Made by a program: the position numbers and the translations under genes. The notes beneath the pieces are model-generated. The model worked only from the letters and a program-made list of their open reading frames with translations. It searched no databases and had not been told where the DNA came from. From positions 62,001-126,000 of the forward strand of contig NZ_JABSNK010000007.1 in assembly GCF_013294005.1 (NCBI RefSeq): a stretch of 64,000 nt of DNA. The letters run 5' to 3'. Each line of letters begins with the position of its first letter. Position 1 is the stretch's first letter. The DNA comes from Flavobacterium gelidicaeli (lineage in GTDB: Bacteria > Bacteroidota > Bacteroidia > Flavobacteriales > Flavobacteriaceae). Positions 42,561-51,939 of this stretch are shown one piece after another.

Positions 42561-43877
42561 TTATTTTCGTAATTCGGCGATGAAAGCTACCACAGCGCTA
42601 TGTGTAACGGTATTGTGTTTAAAATGTTTGTTGATCGCATGGCGTTCTTTGTCGTTAGTGTCAAACTGATTCAAGATGTTATTGAGGTGCATTTTCATGT
42701 GGCCTTCTTGAATTCCGGTTGTTGTAAGAGAGCGCAAAGCAGCAAAATTTTGTGCTAAACCCGCAACGGCAACTACTTGCATTAACTCTTTAGCCGATGG
42801 ATTCTCTAACATTTCAAGTGACAGTTTAACTAGAGGATGAAGCGAAGTTAGTCCGCCTACGGTTCCTAAAGCTAATGGGATTTCGAGCCAAAAAGTAAAT
42901 ATTCCGTTTTCAATTTTAGCGTGTGACAAACTAGTGTACTGACCAGACTTAGAGGCGTAAGCATGAATTCCAGCTTCTACGGCTCTAAAATCATTTCCTG
43001 TAGCCAGGACAACTGCATCAACACCATTCATGATTCCTTTGTTGTGTGTTACTGCTCTAAATGGTTCTACTTCGGCAATTTGTACTGCTTGCACAAAGCG
43101 TTGTGCAAAATCTAAGGGATTATTTATTTGTTTTTCCTTTAAATCATCTACTGGGCAAGAAACCTCTGCGCGAACAATACAGTTGGGAACATAGTTTGAA
43201 AGGATGCTCATGACTACCTGAATGTCTTTTTCTTCGGGATTAAAAAGGGCGTAACCTTGTGCTTCGTCTTTTAAAGTTTTGGCAAATTGTTCTAAACATG
43301 AATTGATAAAATTAGCACCCATACTGTCTTTAGTTTCAAAAGTGGCATGAAGCTGAAAGTAGTTTGGTAGTAAATTTGTTTTATCGTTTAGTTTAATATC
43401 TAAAATTCCGCCACCGCGTTTTTGCATGTTTCTAGTTATGCTTTCGGTATTAGAGAAAAATTTATTTTTTATTTGAGCGAAAAATAAGGCTAGTTTAGAT
43501 TCGTCTCCCTTATAGATAAAATGCACTTGGCCTATTTTTTCAGTATCGATCACGGTAGCTTTAAATCCGCCACGAGTGGACCAAAATTTAGCCGATTTTG
43601 AAGCCGCAGCCACAACAGAGCTTTCTTCTATAGCCATAGGAACAGTGCTAAATTTACCGTTTATCAAGAAATTTGGAGCAACGCCTAATGGTATATAGAA
43701 ATTTGTGATGGTGTTTTCAATAAATTCATCATGTAATTTCTGTAGTTTTTCGTCTGTATTCCAGTAGTTTTTAATTAATGCAATAGCATCAGTAGGAGAC
43801 GAAAAGTATTCTTTTGCAATCCAGTTTATTTTTTCTTCTTTGGATAATTTTGAAAATCCAGCGATAGGGTTATTCAT
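42561..43877 (-). CDS. class II hydroxymethylglutaryl-CoA reductase
   Basis: A 438-residue HMG-CoA reductase of the class II (Pseudomonas mevalonii-like) type, with VAPNFLINGKF and PMAIEESSVVAAASKSA near the N-terminus, DSMGANFINSC in the cofactor domain, and a C-terminal helix with TVTHSAVVAFIAELRK. It makes mevalonate for isoprenoid synthesis, since class II enzymes in Bacteroidota are biosynthetic, or works in the reverse direction. The start is the ATG at 43877 rather than a TTG two codons upstream; a -7 TATATTTG lies 29 bp before it. The GHMP kinase gene follows in the operon. Confidence 0.9.
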   Translation of the reverse strand: MNNPIAGFSKLSKEEKINWIAKEYFSSPTDAIALIKNYWNTDEKLQKLHDEFIENTITNFYIPLGVAPNFLINGKFSTVPMAIEESSVVAAASKSAKFWSTRGGFKATVIDTEKIGQVHFIYKGDESKLALFFAQIKNKFFSNTESITRNMQKRGGGILDIKLNDKTNLLPNYFQLHATFETKDSMGANFINSCLEQFAKTLKDEAQGYALFNPEEKDIQVVMSILSNYVPNCIVRAEVSCPVDDLKEKQINNPLDFAQRFVQAVQIAEVEPFRAVTHNKGIMNGVDAVVLATGNDFRAVEAGIHAYASKSGQYTSLSHAKIENGIFTFWLEIPLALGTVGGLTSLHPLVKLSLEMLENPSAKELMQVVAVAGLAQNFAALRSLTTTGIQEGHMKMHLNNILNQFDTNDKERHAINKHFKHNTVTHSAVVAFIAELRK

Positions 43878-43905
43878 TTTCAATTGATTATAATGTAATT
43901 TACCG

Positions 43906-43913
43906 CAAATATA
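43906..43913 (-). promoter_or_regulatory. -7 element of the HMG-CoA reductase operon
   Basis: TATATTTG on the minus strand is an exact TAnnTTTG match with a 28 bp leader. The expected -33 TTG is not clear; TTTC occurs near the right place. The gap to the divergent dipeptidyl peptidase gene (44059) contains only weak plus-strand candidates. Confidence 0.55.
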
Positions 43914-44058
43914 CTGATTTAGTGCTTTTGAAAGCGATTAAATTAGTAGGTTTACAACTGCCTATGAAATATTGTTTTGAATATTTAACACCCAAAATGT
44001 AAATTAATTGTAAAATTTTCACTAAAATTGAACTCTTTTTTACATATAAATCAATAGT

Positions 44059-46227
44059 ATGAAATCTAAACAATTCTCGGTCTTATTTTTATTTTTGTGT
44101 TTTACTGTTTTCGGACAGCAAAAAATTTCGGTTGAAGAAATTTACACAGGTGCATTTCGCACGCAAGGAATGGATGAATTACAATCTTTGAAAAATTCAA
44201 ATCAATACACGGTCTTAAATTATGATCGATCAACGAGAACAATGCAAATCGATTTATACGATTTTGCTACTCTAAAAAAGACCGCTACTTTAATTAATAC
44301 TAAAGATTACGCTACTTTACCAGCGATTGATAGTTACACATTTGACGCTACCGAAAAAATGATTTTGTTAGCTTGTAACTCAAATCAAATCTTTCGCCAC
44401 TCTTTTACAGCAGATTATTATTTATTTAATACTACAAATAAAGAATTAACAAAGTTGTTTGACTTTCAAATTCAAGAGCCTACGTTTTCTCCAGATGGTA
44501 AGATGATCGCTTACGCAAAAGACAATAATCTTTTTGTGTATGAATTGGCAACTAAAAAAACAACGCAAATCACTACTGACGGAAAGAAAAACGCTGTCAT
44601 AAACGGAATTACGGACTGGGTTTACGAAGAAGAATTTGCATTTGTAAAAGCATTTGACTGGAGTAAAGACAGTAAGAAATTAGCTTATATTCGTTTTGAC
44701 GAAAGTGAAGTTCCTGAATTTTCTATGTCAATGTTTGGTACTGCTTTGTATCCTACAGTTGAAACTTTTAAATACCCAAAAGCAGGTGAGAAGAACTCGC
44801 TAGTGTCGTTACATATTTATGACGCTTCCGCAAATACTACTAAGGCAGTCAACTTAGGGAATTACGAAGATTTCTATATCGCACGCATGCAATGGACAAA
44901 TGATGCCAATGTATTATCAGCTCAGGTTTTAAATCGTCACCAAGATAATTTGGACTTGCTTTTTATTGACGGAACTACAGCGGCTGTAAAAGTTGCTTTG
45001 AACGAAAAAGACAAAGCCTATGTTGATATTACTGATAATTTGACCTTCTTGAAAGACAATAGTTTTATATGGACTAGTGAAAAAGACGGTTTCAACCATA
45101 TTTATGTCTATGATAAAAACGGGAAATTAAAAAATCAAGTTACTAAAGGAAACTGGGAAGTGACTTCGTATTATGGTTTTGACGAAAAATCAAGTACTAT
45201 TTTCTACCAATCTACAGAGAATGGTTCTATTAATAGAGCTGTTTATAGTATTGGTTTAAACGGAAAGAGCAAACAAGTTTTAGCTAATAAAGTTGGAACA
45301 AATGATGCAACCTTCAGTCCAAATTTTAAATACTTTATAAACACTTTTTCAAGTGCTGCTCAACCTACCGTGTTTACTTTAAACGAAGCTAAAGCTGGAA
45401 AAGAATTACAAGTTATTGAAGATAATGCGGCTTTATCCAATGGTTTAAAAGCATATGATTTACCTGAAAAAGAGTTTTTTGTTTTAAAAACGGCTAAAGG
45501 AAATGAGTTAAACGCTTGGATGATCAAGCCAAAAGATTTTGATGCTGCAAAGAAATATCCAGTATTCATGTATCAATATTCAGGGCCAGGATCGCAACAA
45601 GTAGTTAATGCTTGGGGAAGTTCAAATGAGTATTGGTTCATGATGCTAGCGCAACAAGGTTATATTATTGCTTGTGTTGATGGTAGGGGAACAGGTTTCA
45701 AAGGAGCCGACTTCAAAAAAGTAACGCAATTAGAATTAGGAAAATATGAGGTAGAAGATCAAATTGATGCTGCTAAAGTAATTGGTGATTATCCTTATGT
45801 TGATAAAGCAAGAATTGGAATTTTTGGATGGTCGTTTGGTGGTTTTATGGCTTCTAATTGTCTTTTTAAAGGGAATGATACTTTTAAAATGGCTATTGCT
45901 GTTGCACCAGTAACAAACTGGAGATTTTATGATAGTGTGTACACTGAAAGATACATGCATACACCACAAGAAAATGCAAGTGGATACGATGATAATTCGC
46001 CTATAAATTATGTAGATGGCTTAAAAGGGAAGTTTTTATTGATTCACGGTAGCGGAGATGATAATGTACATGTGCAAAACTCGATGCAAATGATGGAAGC
46101 TTTAATTCAAGCTAACAAACAATTTGATTCTCAAATTTATCCAGATAAAAATCACGGAATATATGGTGGTATGACTAGAATTCAGTTATATAACAAAATG
46201 ACTAATTTTATCAAAGCTAACTTGTAA
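44059..46227 (+). CDS. dipeptidyl peptidase IV (S9B)
   Basis: A 722-residue exported serine peptidase that removes Xaa-Pro dipeptides from peptide N-termini. A signal peptide (residues 1-19, FTVFG/QQ) precedes an eight-bladed propeller with the substrate-anchoring double-Glu motif DWVYEEEF, and an alpha/beta-hydrolase domain with the triad S592 (GWSFGG), D667 (SGDDNVH) and H699 (KNHGIYGG). It lies 7 bp before the first of three peptide transporters (POT family), so released dipeptides are presumably imported at once. Activity in the periplasm or at the outer membrane both fit. Confidence 0.93.
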   Translation: MKSKQFSVLFLFLCFTVFGQQKISVEEIYTGAFRTQGMDELQSLKNSNQYTVLNYDRSTRTMQIDLYDFATLKKTATLINTKDYATLPAIDSYTFDATEKMILLACNSNQIFRHSFTADYYLFNTTNKELTKLFDFQIQEPTFSPDGKMIAYAKDNNLFVYELATKKTTQITTDGKKNAVINGITDWVYEEEFAFVKAFDWSKDSKKLAYIRFDESEVPEFSMSMFGTALYPTVETFKYPKAGEKNSLVSLHIYDASANTTKAVNLGNYEDFYIARMQWTNDANVLSAQVLNRHQDNLDLLFIDGTTAAVKVALNEKDKAYVDITDNLTFLKDNSFIWTSEKDGFNHIYVYDKNGKLKNQVTKGNWEVTSYYGFDEKSSTIFYQSTENGSINRAVYSIGLNGKSKQVLANKVGTNDATFSPNFKYFINTFSSAAQPTVFTLNEAKAGKELQVIEDNAALSNGLKAYDLPEKEFFVLKTAKGNELNAWMIKPKDFDAAKKYPVFMYQYSGPGSQQVVNAWGSSNEYWFMMLAQQGYIIACVDGRGTGFKGADFKKVTQLELGKYEVEDQIDAAKVIGDYPYVDKARIGIFGWSFGGFMASNCLFKGNDTFKMAIAVAPVTNWRFYDSVYTERYMHTPQENASGYDDNSPINYVDGLKGKFLLIHGSGDDNVHVQNSMQMMEALIQANKQFDSQIYPDKNHGIYGGMTRIQLYNKMTNFIKANL

Positions 46228-46234
46228 TCGGGTA

Positions 46235-47749
46235 ATGAGCGCAACAAATTTATCTTTAGAAGAAATTCAAAACTTCAAAGGCAAGTATCCAAAACAATTG
46301 TGGTATTTGTTTTTTAGCGAAATGTGGGAACGTTTTTGTTTCTACGGAATGCGCGGAATGTTGGTTATATTTATGGTAAGTGAGCTTGCTATGAATGATC
46401 GGGTTGCTAATTTGCAATACGGTGCCACACAAGCTTTTGTTTATGCGTTTACCTTTATTGGAGGTTTGTTTGCCGATAAAATTTTAGGTTATCGAAAATC
46501 CCTTTTTTGGGGAGGATTGTTAATGATTGTTGGAAGTATGATTCTGGCGTATGATCCGAAGCAGTTTTTCTTTTTTGGAATAAGTTTCACCATTATTGGA
46601 ACTGGTTTTTTTAAGCCAAATATCTCTACAATGGTAGGGAAATTATATAAAGATGATGATCACAGGCGTGATGCTGGTTTTTCATTGTTTTATGCAGGAG
46701 TGAATTTAGGCGCTTTAATAGGTGGATATCTATGTATCGCTGTTGCAAATGGATCAATGTTAACCTCAATAGTTCCGCCACATTTACGATGGAATGTAGC
46801 CTTTGGCTTTGCGGCTTTTGTAATGTTAATTAGTTTATTGACTTTTACACAAACCCAAAAAAATTTGGGAGATATAGGACTTTCTCCTTTAGCCGATTTA
46901 GAAAAATCGAAAAGAAAAACACTTGAAATAGTTACCTATATAGGATCATTAGTAATAATTCCTATTATTATGACCATGGTTTCTAATACAGAATATACGG
47001 ATATATTCATGTTTATCATTGGACCTGCTTCCTTATTGTATTTGTTTTACGAAATGAGAAATTTATCTATTTCAGAAAATAAAAAATTATTTGCAGCTTT
47101 AGTATTTATTATTTTTTCAATATTCTTTTGGGCTTTTTTCGAACAAAGTGGTGGTTCTTTAAGTTTATTTGCAGCACATAATTTAGATAATACGGTACTT
47201 GGGATACCTTTAGACGCTAACGGAGTTAACAATTCAGCGAATTCATTTTTTGTAATTATTTTTGCTGCTTTAGTAGGTTTGGTATGGCTATGGATGCACA
47301 AAAGAAAAATTGAACCCAATACGGTGGTTAAGTTTGGATTAGGTTTCCTATTTTTGGCTGGAGGATTTTATGTTTTTTATTACACAAAATTCTTTGCTGA
47401 CGCAAATGGGAAAACTTCTTTAGATTTGTTTACTTTTGGTTGGTTTATAATTACTTTTGGAGAATTATGCTTATCGCCAATAGGAATGTCAGTAATGACA
47501 AAGCTTTCTCCACATAAAACCCAAGCAGTAATGATGGGGATGTGGTTTCTAGCAAGTGCGTATGGTCAATACTTTGCAGGTTTATTAGGTGCAAATATTG
47601 CCGAAGCTTCAGAACACGCAACGAATTTAGAAAAATTATCGGTTTATGCCGATGGATATAAAGACTTAGCAATTTATGCATTAATTGCAGGTGTTATTTT
47701 AATTGCAATTTCTCCTCTGGTGAAAAAATTAATGCAAGAAGTTAAATAG
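46235..47749 (+). CDS. POT-family proton-dependent oligopeptide transporter 1
   Basis: A 504-residue inner-membrane peptide/proton symporter of the POT (PTR2) family. The proton-coupling ExxERF motif is visible as EMWERF near residue 29, and the PTR2 signature includes [13 protein letters not shown] and the GELCLSP motif in the C-terminal half. It differs from the next two copies in its N-terminal extension ([20 protein letters not shown]). It follows the dipeptidyl peptidase gene by 7 bp and would import the di- or tripeptides released by it. Confidence 0.9.
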   Translation: [504 protein letters not shown]

Positions 47750-47771
47750 AATACAAACCAAAAAACAAAAT

Positions 47772-49286
47772 ATGTCAAACACTACTGCAGATGCTCATTT
47801 AAAATCAACATTGTTCGGTCACCCGATCGGATTGTATATCTTGTTTTTTACAGAAATGTGGGAACGTTTTTCTTATTACGGAATGAGAGCTTTACTAGTG
47901 CTTTATATGACAACTGAAACAATGGGTGACGCAAGAGGACCAGGTTTGGGTTGGACTAGCCAAGAAGCACTTGCTTTATATGGTTGGTACACAATGTTAG
48001 TTTATGTTATGTCTATTCCGGGAGGAATGATAGCTGATAAGTTATTAGGGCAAAAGAAGGCTGTTCTTTTAGGAGCAGTTATACTTTGTGTTGGTCACGG
48101 TGTATTAGTTTTTACAGATACATGGGCGTTTTATACTGGTTTAGGATTAGTGATTTTAGGTGTTGGTTTATTAAAACCTAATATTTCTACCATGGTAGGA
48201 GGGTTATATGCACAAGGTGATATTCGTAGAGATAAAGGATTCAGTATTTTCTATATCGGAATTAATACAGGATCTCTTCTAGCAACTATGGTTATTGGTT
48301 TTGTTGTAGCACAATACGGATGGCATGCTGGTTTCGGTTTAGCCGGAATTGCAATGGTTTTAGGACTTGTTGTTTATGTATGGGGGCAAAAATACTTGAC
48401 ACATGTTGGTAATTTAGAAGTTCAAGACAAAAAAGAAGTTGACGAAAGTTCTTATGGAGTGCTTTTTCAGAATTTATTGACTTCCAAAAAACAATTAACG
48501 GTTACTATTGCTTTGGCAATTGTATCTCTTTTTGGGTGGTATAGTCTAGGATGGGGATTTGGATTATTATTTATCTTTTTGACAGTAATTGCTGCTTTAA
48601 TGATGATGATTTACAAAGAATTAGATTCGCAACAAGATAAAGACCGTTTCTTAGTCTTACTATTATCGTTTATAATGGTAATTATTTTCTGGGGAGCTTA
48701 TGAGCAAGCTGGAGGGTTAATGAACTTATATGCTGATTCTAAAACAGACAGAATGCTATTAGGAATGCAAGTTCCTACGGTAATGTTTCAAAGTTTGAAT
48801 GCAGGTTTTATCATTATTTTTGCTGCTATTGTGGCTTCTTTTTGGGCCAAAAGAAAATTAAAAGGAAAAGAAGCTTCTTCAATTTTTAAAATGGCGATTG
48901 GTATCATTATCATGGGTTTTGGTTTTTTATTCATGGTATTTGCTACAATGGAATTCGAAAAAGTAGGTTCATCAAGTATGTTATGGTTGGTAATGGCATA
49001 TTTATTCCATACTATTGGGGAGCTATGTATTTCACCAGTTGCCTTATCCTTTATTACTAAATTATCGCCAGTTAAATACGCATCGTTAATGATGGGAGTT
49101 TATTTTGCTGCAACAGGTTTAGGGAATAAAGTAGCGGGAATTATTGGAGAATCAGCGAGTGCTTTAGGTGAGTATGCTGTTTTTATGGGTATTTTAGTTT
49201 TTACTATTGTCATAGGTGCCTTGTTCTTAATGTTGCTAAAACCACTTAATCGTTTAACTCACGGTGCTGAGGATAACGAAAAATAA
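47772..49286 (+). CDS. POT-family proton-dependent oligopeptide transporter 2
   Basis: A 504-residue POT symporter with [20 protein letters not shown] (the ExxERF motif near residue 28), [16 protein letters not shown] and [14 protein letters not shown]. The opening [26 protein letters not shown] stretch is shared almost intact with copy 3, indicating a recent tandem duplication, while copy 1 is more distant. It lies 22 bp after copy 1. Distinct peptide preference is probable but cannot be read from the sequence. Confidence 0.9.
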   Translation: [504 protein letters not shown]

Positions 49287-49317
49287 TAATTATTAGATTA
49301 CAATTAAATATATTTAT

Positions 49318-50868
49318 ATGAGTCAAGATACTTCTTCGGATCAATTTTTTAAAGATTCTGTTTTAGGTCATCCCGCAGGATTATTCGTTTTGTTTTTTAC
49401 AGAAATGTGGGAGCGTTTTTCTTATTACGGAATGCGTGCTTTATTAGTATTGTTTTTAACTTCTTCAATTGCCAAAGGTGGTTGGGCCTGGAGTGTAGAG
49501 GATGCTTTAGGATTGTACGGTACGTATACCATGTCGGTTTATTTTACTCCTGTAATAGGTGGTTTTTTAGCAGATAAATATTTAGGTTATCGTTGGGCAG
49601 TAATTTTAGGTGCTTTAGCAATGACTTTGGGTCACGCTTCAATGGCATTTGAAACGCCACTTATGTTGTATATTGGTATTGGTTGTTTGATTGTAGGGAA
49701 CGGTTTGTTTAAGCCTAATATGACTTCGATAATATCTAATGCTTATGAAAGTCATCCTGAGAAAAAAGATGGTGCTTACTCTTTATATTACATGGGAGTA
49801 AATGCTGGGGCATTTTTAGGAATTATGCTTTGTGGTTACATTGGAGAAAAAATATCTTGGAGCTGGGGATTTGGTCTAGCCGGAATATTTATGTTCTTCG
49901 GGATGTTACAATTTTATTTTACACAGGACATTTTTGGAAATATTGGTTTAAAACCAACAGCAGCTTCTAAGCAAGAATCTTTAGACAAAGCAGCACAAGT
50001 TAAAGTACCTGCTAATATTGTTCGCGATCGTATTATTGCGGTTTTGATTTTTTCAGTATTTACCGTTTTCTTCTGGGCTGCATTTGAGCAAGCTGGAGGT
50101 TCAATGACTATTTTTGCTGAGAAATTTACGCAAAGAGAATTGTTTGGTAGTAGTGCTTCATTATTTAAAATAGCCGATACTTTATTAACAATAGTTCCTT
50201 TATTGATTATTACTTATGTATTGATTAAATTATTTTCTAAAACGTTTAAAAGATATTCTAAAGGAAATATAATCTTGTCTATCAGTTTTGTGATAATCTG
50301 GGCAATTGTTCTTTGGAAAGTAGGTAGAGAATTCTCTGCTACAGGTACTGAGGTGCCAGCAACATGGTTCGGAATATTAAATTCGTTATTTATAGTTGTT
50401 TTTGCACCAGTATTTTCTAAATGGTGGGAGAGTAGATACAATCTTTCTGGTCCTATGAAATTTGGATTAGGACTTACTTTATTAGGTTTAGGTTTTGGAT
50501 TTTTAGCATATGGAAGTATGGGTATTGATACTAGTGCGGTATCAGTAGTTCGAGTAAGTATGTTCTGGTTGATTGCTGCTTATTTATTCCATACACTAGG
50601 TGAATTGTGTATTTCTCCGGTAGGATTGTCTTATGTAAGTAAATTGGTTCCTGCTAAATGGATTGGCATCATGTTTGGAGTTTATTACCTTTTCATTGGT
50701 ATGGGAAACAAAATTGCAGGATCAATGGGAGGAATGATTGAAACAATTACACATCAGTATAGTTTGTCTACTTTCTTTTTGATTTTTACAATTGTACCTG
50801 TTGGAGCTGGTTTATTGATGGTGTTATTGTCTCCATTGATGAAAAAATTAATGCACGGTGTAAAGTAA
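49318..50868 (+). CDS. POT-family proton-dependent oligopeptide transporter 3
   Basis: A 516-residue POT symporter, closest to copy 2, with [34 protein letters not shown] and [19 protein letters not shown]. In the PTR2 signature KPN-MTSIIS replaces the KPNISTMVG of the other two copies, a change at substrate-side residues that hints at different specificity. It is the last transporter of the dipeptidyl peptidase cluster; the thioredoxin gene follows by 41 bp. Confidence 0.9.
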   Translation: [516 protein letters not shown]

Positions 50869-50909
50869 AAAGTATTTTCCTTGAAAAAGATTATTTAAAA
50901 TATAATAAA

Positions 50910-51377
50910 ATGAAAAAAATTGTAATACTATTTTTATTGATTTTTGGGGTGCAGTTTGCGCAATCTCAAGAACTAGTTTGGCATACTAATGTAAAAGAAG
51001 CAATTGCTGTTAGTGAAAAACAAAAGCGACCTTTATTATTGTTCTTTACTGGTAGTGACTGGTGCGGATGGTGTATTCGTTTGCAAAAAGAGGTTTTGTT
51101 AACTCCAGAATTTAAAAAGTGGGCGAGTGAAAATGTTGTTTTGGTAGAATTAGATTATCCAAGAAGAACTCCTCAAACTAATGAAATTAAAGCGCAAAAC
51201 ATTGAATTACAGCAAGCTTTCGGTATTCAAGGTTTTCCAACAATTCATTTTGCTAAGGGAATAACTAAAAACGATAAAGTGAATTTTGAAGGTTTGGGTA
51301 GTACAGGGTATGTTGCTGGCGGTCCAACAGCTTGGTTAGCAGTAGCTGATAAGATTGTAAATGGAAATAAATCGTAG
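50910..51377 (+). CDS. secreted thioredoxin-fold protein with CGWC active site
   Basis: A 155-residue exported thioredoxin-like protein with a signal peptide (residues 1-19, ending FAQS/Q), a redox site C52-G-W-C55 in FTGSDWCGWCIRL, and the cis-proline loop GFPTIHF. It would act in the periplasm on disulfides. The gene follows three peptide transporters and precedes a paralogue that lacks the cysteines. The link to peptide uptake is only positional. Confidence 0.85.
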   Translation: MKKIVILFLLIFGVQFAQSQELVWHTNVKEAIAVSEKQKRPLLLFFTGSDWCGWCIRLQKEVLLTPEFKKWASENVVLVELDYPRRTPQTNEIKAQNIELQQAFGIQGFPTIHFAKGITKNDKVNFEGLGSTGYVAGGPTAWLAVADKIVNGNKS

Positions 51378-51477
51378 TTTTTCCTTTTTTAGTTAATTAT
51401 ATTAAAGTAATCTCTTCTTTTGTTGGGAATTATTGGTTTATTTGTTAGTTTTACTAAATATCCCCAAAACAAACCAT

Positions 51478-51936
51478 ATGATCAAGAAATTACTCTTTTC
51501 GCTTTTATTGTTATTTTGCTTTAGTATGAATTCTCAAGTTATTAATTGGAATACTGATGTTGTTAGTGCAATTCCAATAAGTAATACAGAGCGGAAGCCA
51601 ATGTTGCTTTTGTTTACTGATGATTACTCAAGTAAAGGCGTTTTAGAAGCACAAATTTTTAACACATTAGATTTTGCACTTTGGTCAAGAGATAATGTTA
51701 TTTTAGTGAAATTAGACCTTACTGATAGTCCTAATAATGAATTTTTAGAACGTAATTTATCTCTAAAAAAAGCTTTTGGTGTGCAGGAAGTACCAACTAT
51801 ATGTTTTTCGAAAGCTGACATTCGTAAAGAGAGAATTAATTACCAGTTAATTGGTAAAACAGGTTATAGACCTGGTGGAGTTAAAGCTTGGATTGCTAAT
51901 GCTAAACAAGTTTTAAGTGGTCCATCTGATTATTAA
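51478..51936 (+). CDS. secreted thioredoxin-fold paralogue without redox cysteines
   Basis: A 152-residue protein from the ATG at 51478, which gives a good signal peptide (ending MNS/Q); an upstream in-frame ATG at 51433 would add 15 residues before it. It aligns without gaps in the active-site region with its upstream neighbour (KP-LLLFT, then DDYSSKG where the neighbour has SDWCGWC): C52 becomes S52 and C55 becomes V55, while the cis-proline loop (EVPTICF) and the C-terminal TGYRPGGVKAWIA are retained. It is therefore a duplicated thioredoxin that kept the fold but lost redox activity, perhaps a chaperone or binding protein. It is convergent with comEC, 3 bp apart. Confidence 0.78.
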   Translation: MIKKLLFSLLLLFCFSMNSQVINWNTDVVSAIPISNTERKPMLLLFTDDYSSKGVLEAQIFNTLDFALWSRDNVILVKLDLTDSPNNEFLERNLSLKKAFGVQEVPTICFSKADIRKERINYQLIGKTGYRPGGVKAWIANAKQVLSGPSDY

Positions 51937-51939
51937 TCG

